Positions 16,420 to 25,936 are shown, counted from the first letter of the stretch. The stretch: DNA of 64,000 bases from Streptomyces sp. WAC 01529 (GCF_003945545.1 NZ_CP029617.1:7529001-7593000), one strand, 5' to 3'. Notes: generated by a model from the letters alone, not told the origin. Made by a program: numbers and translations.

Positions 16420-19400
16420 GTGGCGCGACTTGCAGATGCTGAGCACCCGTCGCCCTCCGCGTCAGCCGGGGTCTTCGCCGCCGACGCGGAGGTCGGTGCG
16501 GACCTTGCCGCGGTGGACTGGGCCGCCACTCCGCTCGGTCCACCGGCGGACTGGCCGCAGAGCCTGCGGACGGCGGTCAGCATCCTGCTGTCGTCCCGGT
16601 TCTCCATGTGGATGGCGTGGGGCCCGGAGCTGACGTTCTTCTGCAACGCCGCCTACCGCCGGGACACCCTGGGGCAGAAGTACCCCTGGGCCCTCGGCCG
16701 GCCGGCGAGTGAGGTGTGGGCGGAGATCTGGGACGACATCGGCCCCCGGATCGACGCGGTGCTGGCCACGGGCGAGGCCACGTGGGACGAGGCGCTGCTG
16801 CTGTTCCTGGAACGCTCGGGGTATCCGGAGGAGTCGTACCACACGTTCTCCTACAGCCCGCTGTGGGATGACTCCGGCGCGGTGGTCGGGATGCTGTGCG
16901 TGGTCAGCGAGGAGACCGAGCGGGTCATCGGCGAACGGCGCATGGCGACGCTGCGGGACCTGGGCTCGGACCCGAGCGTCGTGCGGACCGAGGAGGAGAT
17001 GCTGGCCTTCGCCGGTCAGCAGCTCAGCCAGAACCCGCGGGATCTGCCGTTCACGCTGACGTACCTGTTCCAGCCGGACGGCACCGCGCGGCTTTCGCGC
17101 TGTACCGGGCTGACGGAGGCGCACCCCGTGGCGCGGGCAGAGCTGCCGTCCGACGCACAAGGCGCTGCTCCCTGGCCGATCGCCGCCCTGGCCGCCGGTG
17201 GGTCCGGGGTGATCGACCTCGACGGCGTCCTGACGACCGCCCTGCCCGCCGGGCCGTGGCCCGAGCCGCCCGCCCAGGCGCTGACCGTGCCCCTGCCGCA
17301 ACAGGGCGGCGCTCCCTACGGGTTCCTGGTGGCGGGCCTGAACCGCTACCGCCCGCTGGACGCGGGCTACCGCGGCTTCGTCGAACTGGTCGCCGGGCAC
17401 ATCGCGGCCGGGATCTCCAGCGCGCGCAGCTACGAGGCACAGCAGCGCCGGGCCGAGGAGCTGGCGGAGCTGGACCGGGCGAAGACCACGTTCTTCTCCA
17501 ACATCAGCCATGAGTTCCGTACCCCCCTCACCCTGATCCTGGGACCGGTGGAGGAACTGCGCGCCCAGTTCGAGGGGGGCGACCCCCGGGTGCGCGAGGA
17601 ATTGGAGGCCGTCCACCGCAACGGTCTGCGGCTGGGCAGACTCGTCAACAGCCTGCTCGACTTCTCCCGCATCGAAGCGGGCCGGATGCGGGCCAGGTAC
17701 GAGCCGGTCGACCTGTCGGCGATCACCACAGAACTGGCCAGTGTCTTCCGCTCGGCCGTGGACAAGGCCGGTCTCGCTTACGAAGTCGACTGCCCCACGC
17801 TGGACGAGCCGGTGTACATCGACCGGGGCATGTGGGAGAAGGTGGTCCTCAACCTGCTCAGCAACGCGTTGAAGTTCACCTTCGAGGGATCCATCCGCGT
17901 CGCGGTTCGCGCGGAGAGCGATCATGCCGTGGTCACGGTCTCCGACACCGGGATCGGCCTGCCCGCCGAGGAGATGCCGAGGCTCTTCGAACGCTTCCAC
18001 CGCATCGAGACCGCCCGTTCCCGTTCCAACGAGGGCAGTGGCATCGGTCTCGCGCTCGTCAAGGAGCTGGTCGTTCTGCACGGCGGCACCATCAGCGCCG
18101 ACAGCACGCCGGACGAGGGCACCCGTTTCACGCTCCGGCTGCCCTTCGGAAAGGAACACCTGCCGGCCGACGCGGTGGAGACGGCCGCCTCCACCGCGGC
18201 TGTTTCCGCCACCGCCGAGCCCTATGTCCTGGAAGCCCTGCGCTGGCTCCCCACCGACACGCCCGACACGCAGGCACCCCCGATGCCCACACCGGGCGAC
18301 ACGGCCTATACCTCGGGCCCCGAAGTACCGGCGCGGGTGCTGATCGCCGACGACAACGCCGACATGCGCGAGTACCTCACCCGGATCCTGCGAGGCGCCG
18401 GATACCACGTGGAGACGGTCACTGACGGACACGAAGCCCTTCAGGCCGTCCGCGCGGACCCGCCCGACCTCATGGTCAGCGACGTCATGATGCCCCGCCT
18501 GGACGGGCTGTCCCTGGTGCGAGAGCTGCGCCTCGACCCCCGCACCGCGGCCGTGCCCGTACTGCTGCTGTCCGCCCGGGCCGGACAGGAAGCCTCCATC
18601 GAGGGCCTCCAGGCCGGAGCCGACGACTACCTCGTCAAGCCGTTCGCCGCGGCCGAACTCCTTGCCCGGGTGCGGGCCAACGTGGAACTGTCCCGCCTGC
18701 GCACGCACCACGCCCGCTGGCGCACCGCGCTCGTCGACTCCTTGCAGGAAGCGTTCTTCGTCTGCGACGAGGAGGGCACGGTCGTCGAGATCAACGCGGC
18801 ATTCTCCGACATCCTCGGATACGGCCCCGACGAGCTGCCCTACCGACCGATCCACCCCTGGTGGCCCAAGGCCGACAGCGACCCGGAAGGCCATCGGCAA
18901 GTCGCCCTCGCCTTCGCCGGCCTGATGGAGGAGGGGCAGGGGCGCTACACCATTCCCGCCACCCACCGCGACGGACGGCGGCTGTGGATCGACGCCGCCT
19001 TCAACCAGACACAGGACCCCGACACCGGACGCCGCGTGGTCGTCGGTACCTTCCGGGACGTCACCTCCGAGCACCACGCCATCCAGCGCGAAAGCGCCCT
19101 GGCGGCGCTCAGTCTGAGGGTGTCCCAGGCCACCAGCCTGCCCGAGGCGTTGACCGGCGCCCTGAGCGAGCTGAAGGAACTGTGGCGCGCCCGGCAGGTG
19201 ACGGCCGTCGTCTTCGGGCATCGCGCGGAACCGGCGGTCACCGCCACGGACGCCGCACCGGAGTGGCGGGATGTGCCCGCCGACCGGCGCGCGGCACTCA
19301 CCGCCCTGCGCGAACAGCCGCTGTTGGCCCCGGTCACCGATCACACCGGCGCGGGGATCACCGTGGAGCACCCCGAAGGCCCCATGGCGCTGTGGGTGGA

Positions 19401-20583
19401 CGTGGGCTCCGGCCGGCCCTTCACGGACGAGGACCAGCTGCTGCTCTCGCTGCTGGCGGGACGCCTGGCCCAGGGTCTGGTGCGTGCCCACCAGATCGAC
19501 CAGCAGCGCGAGACCGCCATCGCTTTGCAGCGGGCCATCCTCGGCCCCTCCCACCTGCCCGCCGGCTTCGCCGTCCGCTACGAACCGGCCACCCAGCCAC
19601 TGGAGGTGGGCGGGGACTGGTACGACACCGTGGCGCTGCCCGATGAACGGATCGGCATCGTCGTCGGCGACTGCGTGGGCCGGGGACTGGAAGCGGCCAG
19701 CGTCATGGGCCAGCTGCGCAGCGCCTGCCGCGCCCTGCTCCTGCAGGACGCCGGCCCCTCCCGGACCCTCATGGCCCTGGACCGCTTCGCCGCCGGCATC
19801 CCCGGCGCGCTGTGCACCACTGTCTTCTGCGGCGTACTCGACCCCGAGACCGGCCGGCTGACGTACTCCAGCGCCGGACACCCGCCGGGCATCCTCGCCC
19901 ACCACGACGGCACCACCCACCTGCTGGAGGACGGGCGGTCCCTGCCCCTGGCGGTGCGGCCCGGCAGGGCGCGCCCGGAAGCGGAGTGCACGATCCCCGC
20001 CCGCGCCACGCTGCTGCTGTACACCGACGGTCTCGTCGAACGCCGCCGACGCCCGCTGAGCGAGGGCATCGACAAAGCAGGTGAAGCCGTCCAGGACGGC
20101 AGGGACGTCACCGTCGACGACCTCGCGACCCAGGTGATGTCCCGCCTGGCCCCCGAGAACGGCTACGACGACGACGTCGCCCTGCTCCTGTACCGGCACC
20201 CCGCCCCCCTGGAGGTGACCTTCCCCGCCGAATCGTCACAGCTCGCACCGGTCCGCCAGGCCCTGCGCACCTGGCTCGAACGGTGCCAACTGCCCCCGCA
20301 GACGGCCCAGAGCGTCCTGGTCGCGGCCGGCGAGGCCTGCGCCAACGCGATCGAACACGGCCACCGGCACACCCCCGGGGAGCCCGTGCGGCTGCGCGCC
20401 GAGGCGTACGTGGACGACCTGCGTCTGGTCATCACCGACTCCGGGCAGTGGAAGATCCCCCAACCCGAGGCCAACGCCCACCGCGGCCGCGGCATGCCCC
20501 TGATGAAGGCCATGATGCAGCACGTCACTGTCACCTCCGGCGCGGCAGGAACCACCGTCCAGATGCGCACAAGGATCGCGTGA
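16420..20583 (+). CDS. Hybrid sensor kinase-receiver-PP2C phosphatase with C-terminal RsbW-like kinase domain
   Basis: 1387 residues with nine recognisable parts: PAS-like (about 30-165), GAF (180-345), HisKA with NISHEFRTPL (phospho-His about 364), HATPase with NLLSNALKF, DTGIGL and GSGIGLAL, a receiver (IADDN; phospho-Asp about 688 in VSDVMMPRLDG; KPF), PAS (765-880), GAF (890-1030), SpoIIE/PP2C phosphatase (GGDWYD about 1064, GDCVGRGLEA, DDDVALLL), and an anti-sigma-type HATPase (1250-1385; AAGEACANAIEHGH, ITDSG, GRGMPLM). It should join two-component input to partner-switching output in one chain. No membrane segment is evident. The GTG start follows GAGAGGG. Its stop overlaps the next STAS gene. 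Confidence 0.92.
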   Translation: MARLADAEHPSPSASAGVFAADAEVGADLAAVDWAATPLGPPADWPQSLRTAVSILLSSRFSMWMAWGPELTFFCNAAYRRDTLGQKYPWALGRPASEVWAEIWDDIGPRIDAVLATGEATWDEALLLFLERSGYPEESYHTFSYSPLWDDSGAVVGMLCVVSEETERVIGERRMATLRDLGSDPSVVRTEEEMLAFAGQQLSQNPRDLPFTLTYLFQPDGTARLSRCTGLTEAHPVARAELPSDAQGAAPWPIAALAAGGSGVIDLDGVLTTALPAGPWPEPPAQALTVPLPQQGGAPYGFLVAGLNRYRPLDAGYRGFVELVAGHIAAGISSARSYEAQQRRAEELAELDRAKTTFFSNISHEFRTPLTLILGPVEELRAQFEGGDPRVREELEAVHRNGLRLGRLVNSLLDFSRIEAGRMRARYEPVDLSAITTELASVFRSAVDKAGLAYEVDCPTLDEPVYIDRGMWEKVVLNLLSNALKFTFEGSIRVAVRAESDHAVVTVSDTGIGLPAEEMPRLFERFHRIETARSRSNEGSGIGLALVKELVVLHGGTISADSTPDEGTRFTLRLPFGKEHLPADAVETAASTAAVSATAEPYVLEALRWLPTDTPDTQAPPMPTPGDTAYTSGPEVPARVLIADDNADMREYLTRILRGAGYHVETVTDGHEALQAVRADPPDLMVSDVMMPRLDGLSLVRELRLDPRTAAVPVLLLSARAGQEASIEGLQAGADDYLVKPFAAAELLARVRANVELSRLRTHHARWRTALVDSLQEAFFVCDEEGTVVEINAAFSDILGYGPDELPYRPIHPWWPKADSDPEGHRQVALAFAGLMEEGQGRYTIPATHRDGRRLWIDAAFNQTQDPDTGRRVVVGTFRDVTSEHHAIQRESALAALSLRVSQATSLPEALTGALSELKELWRARQVTAVVFGHRAEPAVTATDAAPEWRDVPADRRAALTALREQPLLAPVTDHTGAGITVEHPEGPMALWVDVGSGRPFTDEDQLLLSLLAGRLAQGLVRAHQIDQQRETAIALQRAILGPSHLPAGFAVRYEPATQPLEVGGDWYDTVALPDERIGIVVGDCVGRGLEAASVMGQLRSACRALLLQDAGPSRTLMALDRFAAGIPGALCTTVFCGVLDPETGRLTYSSAGHPPGILAHHDGTTHLLEDGRSLPLAVRPGRARPEAECTIPARATLLLYTDGLVERRRRPLSEGIDKAGEAVQDGRDVTVDDLATQVMSRLAPENGYDDDVALLLYRHPAPLEVTFPAESSQLAPVRQALRTWLERCQLPPQTAQSVLVAAGEACANAIEHGHRHTPGEPVRLRAEAYVDDLRLVITDSGQWKIPQPEANAHRGRGMPLMKAMMQHVTVTSGAAGTTVQMRTRIA

Positions 20584-20870
20584 TGACCACCCCGCTCACC
20601 CTCACCCCGGGCCGACGGCCCGACGGCACCGCGCTGCTCACCGCCGTCGGCGAGATCGACATGACCAACACCGAGGCCCTCTGCGAGGCACTGGACGCCA
20701 CGTACGGCCCGGTCGTCCTCGACCTCACCGCCGTCGAATACCTGGACAGCGCCGGACTGAACGTCCTGTTCGCCCGCGCCGACCGGGTCGAACTGGTGGC
20801 CACGGCTCTCCTGGCCCCCGTACTGACGATCTCCGGACTCGCCGACCTCACCACCGTCCACGGCCTGTAG
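20583..20870 (+). CDS. STAS-domain anti-anti-sigma factor
   Basis: 95 residues. The STAS core is LLTAVGEIDMTNTEAL, VVLDLTAVEYLDSAGLNVLF (phospho-acceptor Ser in DSAGL) and ISGLADLTTVHGL at the end. Its ATG shares one base with the stop of the hybrid kinase-phosphatase (TGATG), so the two are co-translated. It is the obvious substrate of that protein's phosphatase and C-terminal kinase domains. Confidence 0.9.
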   Translation: MTTPLTLTPGRRPDGTALLTAVGEIDMTNTEALCEALDATYGPVVLDLTAVEYLDSAGLNVLFARADRVELVATALLAPVLTISGLADLTTVHGL

Positions 20871-20888
20871 CGGCAGCGGAGGCTGCCG
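20871..20888. terminator. Small hairpin between converging genes
   Basis: CGGCAGC-GGAG-GCTGCCG forms a perfect 7-bp stem directly after the STAS stop codon, facing the converging SDR gene. Confidence 0.6.
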
Positions 20889-20912
20889 GGCCGGCGGCCC
20901 CACCCCGACCCT

Positions 20913-21722
20913 TCAGGCGGCGTGGCCGACGAGCAGCGCGGCCAGCTTGTTGAGGCGCTGGACGGTCCGGACCTCGGTGGCGGCCGCTGCCGGGGCGAGG
21001 CGCTCGTCGCGGTCGTAGTAGGCGCCGTTGACGATCTCGGTGGCCGGATCGCAGAGCCGTACCACGTGCGCGGCACCTTCCGCGGGGGAGGTGCCCTGGT
21101 GGGCGTAGAGGGGCAGGAGCGCGGTGTCGCAGACCCCGGGGTGGACGGAGACGGCCGTCACACGCGGGTCGGAGGCGAAGACGGTGAGCGCCAGCTGCGA
21201 CTGGGCGTACGCGGCGAGGCGGGAGTAGCGGCGGGTGCGGTTGGGGTCGCTCCACTGGATGGAGGCGGTGCGGTGCAGGGAGGAGGAGACGTTGACGACC
21301 CGGCCGCCGGGGTCACTGGTGAGGGCGGGCTCCAGAAGGCTCGTGAGGAGGTAGTGGGCGAGGAAGTTGACCTGGAACGCGACCTCGTTGCCGTCGGCGG
21401 TGACGGTGTGGCGTTCGGGGGCGGCGATGCCCGCGTTGTTCACCAGGACGTCCAGGCAGGGGTGTTCGCCGACCACTTCGTGGGCCATCCGCTCGACCTC
21501 GTCGAGACGGGTGAAGTCGGCGGCGAACGCGCGGAGCCGCGTCGCGTCGATGCGGCCGGTGGCGATGAGCCGGCCGACGGCGGCCTGCGCCTCCACGGCG
21601 GTACGGCCGTGCACGAGAACGGTGGCACCGCGTTCGGCGAGCTGCCGGGCGGTCTCGTGGCCAATGCCGGAGGTGGCTCCCGTCACCAGGACAGTGCGGG
21701 ACGAAAGGTCTGCTGCGGGCAT
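20913..21722 (-). CDS. SDR-family oxidoreductase with altered catalytic lysine
   Basis: 269 residues. The N-terminus carries the cofactor motif VTGATSGIGHETARQL, then VLVNNAGIAAPE and VNVSSSLHRT, as in retinol-dehydrogenase-like or protochlorophyllide-reductase-like SDRs. The active-site box that normally reads YxxSK is Y172-A-Q-S-Q176: the lysine that lowers the tyrosine pKa is a glutamine. The following stretch is also a few residues shorter than usual. The enzyme may be inactive, use another residue, or only bind cofactor. It converges on the STAS gene and has 475 bases of open upstream space. Confidence 0.85.
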   Translation of the reverse strand: MPAADLSSRTVLVTGATSGIGHETARQLAERGATVLVHGRTAVEAQAAVGRLIATGRIDATRLRAFAADFTRLDEVERMAHEVVGEHPCLDVLVNNAGIAAPERHTVTADGNEVAFQVNFLAHYLLTSLLEPALTSDPGGRVVNVSSSLHRTASIQWSDPNRTRRYSRLAAYAQSQLALTVFASDPRVTAVSVHPGVCDTALLPLYAHQGTSPAEGAAHVVRLCDPATEIVNGAYYDRDERLAPAAAATEVRTVQRLNKLAALLVGHAA

Positions 21723-22197
21723 GGTTGATCCTTGGGCTCAGGGGTGTGCGGATGCTTGGGTGTACGGATACGGAGAAGGGGCGCCGAACGGAAATCACGG
21801 CGCCCTCGTGGCTACGGAAAGCGCGTCAGCGGAGAGCGGACGCTTCCGGGCAGCGGGGCGCACGACGGGGCGATGCCTGATGAGGCGGCCGGTCGAGCAG
21901 GAGCCACGCGCTGTTCACGGGACCATGCAACGTGCCGCGACGCTGGGCCACAAGACCGGCCTCCGTTCCCTGACGCCCTTCTGACGAGCGCGAACCGCGA
22001 GCAGGCCCGCCCGCAGCGCCCTCATATCCACCCGAATGGAGTAACCACGGACTGTGTGAGGACGGATTTGAGGCCACCACCTCAGTGCTCCGCGGTCTAA
22101 ACCACCCTGCCGACATGCGGGCGAGATGCACTGGTACGACCGTTGAACCGTTCCGTCCGGGCCCGTTCGCCTGAATGGCCGAACTGGAGGAGGAATC
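21723..22197. other. Long divergent intergenic region
   Basis: 475 bases between the SDR (minus) and the PP-loop gene (plus). No frame here has motifs or good coding bias. It must hold both promoters. A strong RBS, GGAGGAGGAATC, lies at its right end for the PP-loop gene. No clear inverted repeat was found. Confidence 0.5.
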
Positions 22198-23730
22198 ATG
22201 GATCCTTCAACGACCGCACGACTCGCGCCTTCCAGCGGCGATGTGGCCGCGTTGCGCAGGCAGGCATTGGACGGATTGCTCAGCTTTCTCTCGCCTTCGG
22301 ACCAGGAGGCCGCGCGGTCCACGGTGCGGCGTCTTGAGTCGTGTCTCCGAGAGCAAGGAGCCCGGAACGGTGGCACGGTGTTGGTCGCCTACGGCGGAGG
22401 GAAGGACAGTAGTTACACGCTGGCCTTCGTGCGCGCGGTGCAACTGCTGTTCACGCGGAGATATGGACGGCCCTTCTTGCTGAGGTCCGCCACGAACCGG
22501 CACGCGGGCATGCCCGCAGCGGTGATGGAGAACATCGACCGGGCCTACCGCGCGCTGGGCATGCACCAGGATCCGGCCTGTGAACTCCTGACCATCGACG
22601 GCAACAGGGTGCGGCCTTTCCAGGTCGACGCACCGCAGTCGGAGGCGGTGGCGGCCCGTAACCGGGCGGACATCCTGATGACAGGGCACCGCACGGCAGC
22701 CGAGGCCCGGCCGACCTTCTGCAACGCCTGCAACCTGAGCATGGCCAACGCTTTCGGGCTGGCCGCCGCCTACCGCGACGGAGCCGACCTGATCGTCACC
22801 GGCGACTCGGCCGATGAACAGCGTGCCTACACGGCATGGATCCACCGCCTGGCGCGGCAGGTGCCCCGCGGTGGTGACGGGCGGGAAAGGCGCGGCTTCC
22901 CGGCGGTGCTGGGTGCGCTCGACGACGTGGCCAAGGCCTATTTCCGCGACATCCACGGCGATGACCCAAGAGGTACCGAGCCGGAACACGGTGTCGCCTT
23001 CGACGTGCCCGCACGACTGCGATTCTTCTCCATCTACGGAGAGACGTCCTACGACGCGGGCAGTCACTGGAAACTCCTCACCGAACACCTGGGATTCGTC
23101 TTCGACGACCTGGCGTTCAGCTTCACCGAGTCCGACTGTGCCAATCCCGCGCTGATGGCACATCTCAGAGGGCTCAAGGCGGAGCACATATTCGGCAGGA
23201 AGTATCGGGAGGGGTTGCAGGAGTACGCCGATTTCGCCCTGCGTCTGATGCGAAGGAAGGAATTCCCGCAGCACCTGATCGATGTCATGGCCGAACGGTA
23301 CGCAAGGCCCGAATCCCACGAACTGCTGCGCGCGAGGGTCAACTCCTTTGCCCGGGACGCGTACGGAATCAAAGAAGAGCAGCTCGTCTGTATGGTGCAC
23401 TCGCCCTTCACGTCCCGCGGGAGCGGACTCGGCCGCTACCTGAAAGGGCAGGCCCCGCATCTCGTGAGGCACCAGCCGGCCATCCATGACCTGCTGCGGC
23501 ACCCATCAGCGGACGGAAACGCCCACGCGCCGCACGGTCGGCAGGGGCTGGAGCAGGAGCTGGAGAAGCTGAGCGGTCTCACGCTGGCTCAGCTGCGATG
23601 GCTGTACGCGAGCGACATGTTGCCGTCGTTGGTGCTCAGTATCCTCAAGGGCGATCCGCACAAGGCGCCGATACGTACCCGGCACTCCCCGGACGGCCCC
23701 GAAGTCACCGAAACCATCTCGGGGCGGTGA
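22198..23730 (+). CDS. PP-loop ATP-pyrophosphatase-family protein
   Basis: 510 residues. The PP-loop YGGGKDSSYTL (about 65-75) matches the SGGxDS motif of enzymes that adenylate a carbonyl and replace the oxygen with nitrogen or sulfur. Further on are FCNACNLSMANAF (Cys175 and Cys178) and LIVTGDSADE (about 198-207). This motif order recalls the WbpG/PseA amidotransferases and, more distantly, ThiI/TtuA-type enzymes, but the C-terminal 200 residues are unfamiliar. The ATG follows GGAGGAGG. The stop overlaps or nearly touches the ATP-grasp gene, so they form an operon. An amide-, amidine- or thio-forming step is inferred, not proven. Confidence 0.78.
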   Translation: MDPSTTARLAPSSGDVAALRRQALDGLLSFLSPSDQEAARSTVRRLESCLREQGARNGGTVLVAYGGGKDSSYTLAFVRAVQLLFTRRYGRPFLLRSATNRHAGMPAAVMENIDRAYRALGMHQDPACELLTIDGNRVRPFQVDAPQSEAVAARNRADILMTGHRTAAEARPTFCNACNLSMANAFGLAAAYRDGADLIVTGDSADEQRAYTAWIHRLARQVPRGGDGRERRGFPAVLGALDDVAKAYFRDIHGDDPRGTEPEHGVAFDVPARLRFFSIYGETSYDAGSHWKLLTEHLGFVFDDLAFSFTESDCANPALMAHLRGLKAEHIFGRKYREGLQEYADFALRLMRRKEFPQHLIDVMAERYARPESHELLRARVNSFARDAYGIKEEQLVCMVHSPFTSRGSGLGRYLKGQAPHLVRHQPAIHDLLRHPSADGNAHAPHGRQGLEQELEKLSGLTLAQLRWLYASDMLPSLVLSILKGDPHKAPIRTRHSPDGPEVTETISGR

Positions 23731-23735
23731 CCACG

Positions 23736-25004
23736 ATGAGCGACGCGATCAACGCCTTCGTCCAGCTCGGCGCCGCACGCGACGGACTCGACCCCTACCT
23801 GGAGTGTGCCCGCCGCCGGGGCATGCCCGCCGTGCTCGTGGACACCCCCGCGTTCCTGAAGTGGCGCCGGCACCTCGGTCTGAAGCCGTTCGACATCGAG
23901 ATCCCGGTGGCCGTCCCCGAATCCGCCGACCAGGTGTCGCTCGCACTGCGTGCTGCCCGCGTCCTACCGGCGTTCACCCTGGCCGGCTTCGAGCGCTACG
24001 CACAGAGCGCTTTCCTCCTGGCCGGCCAGGAACGCATCGCCCCGTGGCCGCACTGCGGAATGAGTTTCACGCCGCCGGACAAGGCGTCCCAGCGAGAGGC
24101 ACTGGCCCTGCGGGCACCTGAAGTGCTCCAGCCCGCATACGTACACCTGGGTCTCGACGCCCCAGTTCACTGCCTCGACCACTTGGCTTTCCCGCAGGTG
24201 GTCAAACCGGTGGACGGCGCCGGAGGACTCGGGGTCTACCTCGTGCGGGACGAGTCGGAGCGCGACCGTGCGCTGCGCGAGGCCGCCGCTACCCGCAACT
24301 ACGGAGGGGCCGCCTTCACCGGGCTCCTGGTGGAGGAGTGCGTGCAGGGCACCGAGTACTCCCTGCAGTGCCTCGCCTTGGAGGGAAAAGCGCGAATACT
24401 GTCCGTATGCGAGAAGGTCGTGCTCCCGGAACACGAAGGTGTGCTGCCGGGTTTCAGGGAAGCCGGCCACATGGCGGCGCCCGGAGACCACGCGCCCTGT
24501 GAAGTGAAGGCGCTCGCGCAGTCATGCCTGGACGCGACCGGCTACGAGGAAGGCCCCTTCCACGTCGACCTCATCCGGGGCGGGCGGGGGCCGTACTTCC
24601 TGGAAATGGGGTTCAGGCTCTCCGGGTTCGGCCTGGTCTCCCTCGTCGAGCGGGCTACCGGAGTCTCCTGGGCGGAAGCCACCTTCACCGCTCACCTCGA
24701 CCGCCGAGAACCCCTCTGGCTGGATTCGGGAGGCACTCGGCAGGCCGCCGGTCAGCTCGTCGCCACGGACCCCCGCCAGCTGGCGCGCGCTCACGAACTC
24801 GCCGCCAATCACCCGGGCGTCCACGTACAGGCCGCCCCTGCCCTTCCGGACCAGGGACAGTTCTCCGCGCGTGAGCTGGAGACCCTCGCCTCGGACCGCC
24901 GACGCCATGCCGCGATCCTGGGGCGGGTGACGCTGCGGGCCGACAGCGAGGACGAGGTGCGCGGCCTGCTGCGTCACTGCGCGGCGGGCGGGCAGGGGGG
25001 CTGA
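23736..25004 (+). CDS. ATP-grasp carboxylate-amine ligase-like protein
   Basis: 422 residues. The ATP-grasp fold is marked by FPQVVKPVDGAGGLGVYLV (ATP-binding Lys), GLLVEECVQGTEYSLQCLA, and the metal-binding LEMGFRLSGFGLVS near residue 290-305. Such enzymes activate a carboxylate as acyl-phosphate and join it to an amine, often making a dipeptide. The ATG at 23736 follows GGGGCGG; an in-frame GTG at 23727 would overlap the PP-loop stop as GTGA, so coupling is likely either way. The last 31 bases overlap the converging nitrilase gene. Substrates are unknown. Confidence 0.85.
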   Translation: MSDAINAFVQLGAARDGLDPYLECARRRGMPAVLVDTPAFLKWRRHLGLKPFDIEIPVAVPESADQVSLALRAARVLPAFTLAGFERYAQSAFLLAGQERIAPWPHCGMSFTPPDKASQREALALRAPEVLQPAYVHLGLDAPVHCLDHLAFPQVVKPVDGAGGLGVYLVRDESERDRALREAAATRNYGGAAFTGLLVEECVQGTEYSLQCLALEGKARILSVCEKVVLPEHEGVLPGFREAGHMAAPGDHAPCEVKALAQSCLDATGYEEGPFHVDLIRGGRGPYFLEMGFRLSGFGLVSLVERATGVSWAEATFTAHLDRREPLWLDSGGTRQAAGQLVATDPRQLARAHELAANHPGVHVQAAPALPDQGQFSARELETLASDRRRHAAILGRVTLRADSEDEVRGLLRHCAAGGQGG

Positions 25005-25936
25005 TCACCGTGGTCACACAGGACAATGCCCTCCTTCGCGCGCTCGTCGACGTGCAGGGAAAAGATGTCGGGCCTGCCGTAGTGGCCGGTCACGTCGAGG
25101 TCGAAACGTGCCCGGGCGAGTTCGCCGAGATCCAGTTCGGCGGTGAGGATGCCCTCTCCGTCACGCAGCGGACCGGCGAGCACCTCACCGAGCGGCGAGA
25201 CGATGACGCTGCCCCCGCCGATGAGCACCGTATCCGGGTCCTCACCCTGCACCGGGTGGACGTCCGCGGGCAGGTCGGCGCGGAGCAGGTACTGGCAGGC
25301 GCTCAGAACGAAGCATCGCCCCTCCAGCGCCACGTGCCGCATCGTCGCCTGCCAGTTGTCCCGGTCGTCCACCGTCGGCGCGCACCACACGTCCACCCCC
25401 TTCGCGTACATGGCCGTACGGAACAGCGGCATGTAGTTCTCCCAGCAGATCGCCGAACCCAGGCGCGCACGGCCGTTGTCGACGACCGCGAGCGAGGCTC
25501 CGTCGCCGAACCCCCAGATGAAGCGCTCGGCGCCCGTCGGCATCAACTTGCGGTGCTTGGCGAGCAACCCTCCCGGGCCGAAGAACAGGGCGACACAGTG
25601 CAACGTACGACCACTGCGTTCGACGGCTCCCACGACCACGTGGCAGCCCAGCTCCCGGGTCAGCGCCGCCACGGCGTCCGTCTCGGGTCCGGGCACGTCG
25701 ACGGCTGAGTCCCAGTAGCGACGGAACTCCTCCCGTCCCGGAGCGGACCGTTGGCCCACGGTGACCCCGAAGTCCAGACCCTTCGGGTAGCCCCCGAGGA
25801 ACGCTTCGGGGAGCACGATCACTTCCCCGCCCTGCCGTGCGGCCGCCCGGATCAGATCCAGGGTCTTCCGCAGCATCTCGGAGGTGTCGAAGAGGCGGGA
25901 GCCCGCTTGCACAACAGCCACTACCAGACGATCCAT
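24974..25936 (-). CDS. Carbon-nitrogen hydrolase, nitrilase family
   Basis: 320 residues with the complete catalytic set: Glu44 in VLPEAFLGGYPKG, Lys130 in KHRKLMPT, and Cys164 in SAICWENYMP. The GYPKG, ERFIWG and CWENYMP segments match true nitrilases (nitrile to acid and ammonia) more than amidases. It reads against the neighbouring operon and shares 31 bases with the end of the ATP-grasp gene. A 76-base divergent region separates it from the YbaK-like gene. It could release ammonia for the PP-loop enzyme or process a nitrile intermediate; both are inferences. Confidence 0.9.
   Translation of the reverse strand: MDRLVVAVVQAGSRLFDTSEMLRKTLDLIRAAARQGGEVIVLPEAFLGGYPKGLDFGVTVGQRSAPGREEFRRYWDSAVDVPGPETDAVAALTRELGCHVVVGAVERSGRTLHCVALFFGPGGLLAKHRKLMPTGAERFIWGFGDGASLAVVDNGRARLGSAICWENYMPLFRTAMYAKGVDVWCAPTVDDRDNWQATMRHVALEGRCFVLSACQYLLRADLPADVHPVQGEDPDTVLIGGGSVIVSPLGEVLAGPLRDGEGILTAELDLGELARARFDLDVTGHYGRPDIFSLHVDERAKEGIVLCDHGDQPPCPPAAQ

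Noticed and set aside
16462..20199. 1245-residue minus-strand open frame opposite the hybrid kinase
   Set aside because: Low-complexity shadow; every domain motif is on the plus strand.
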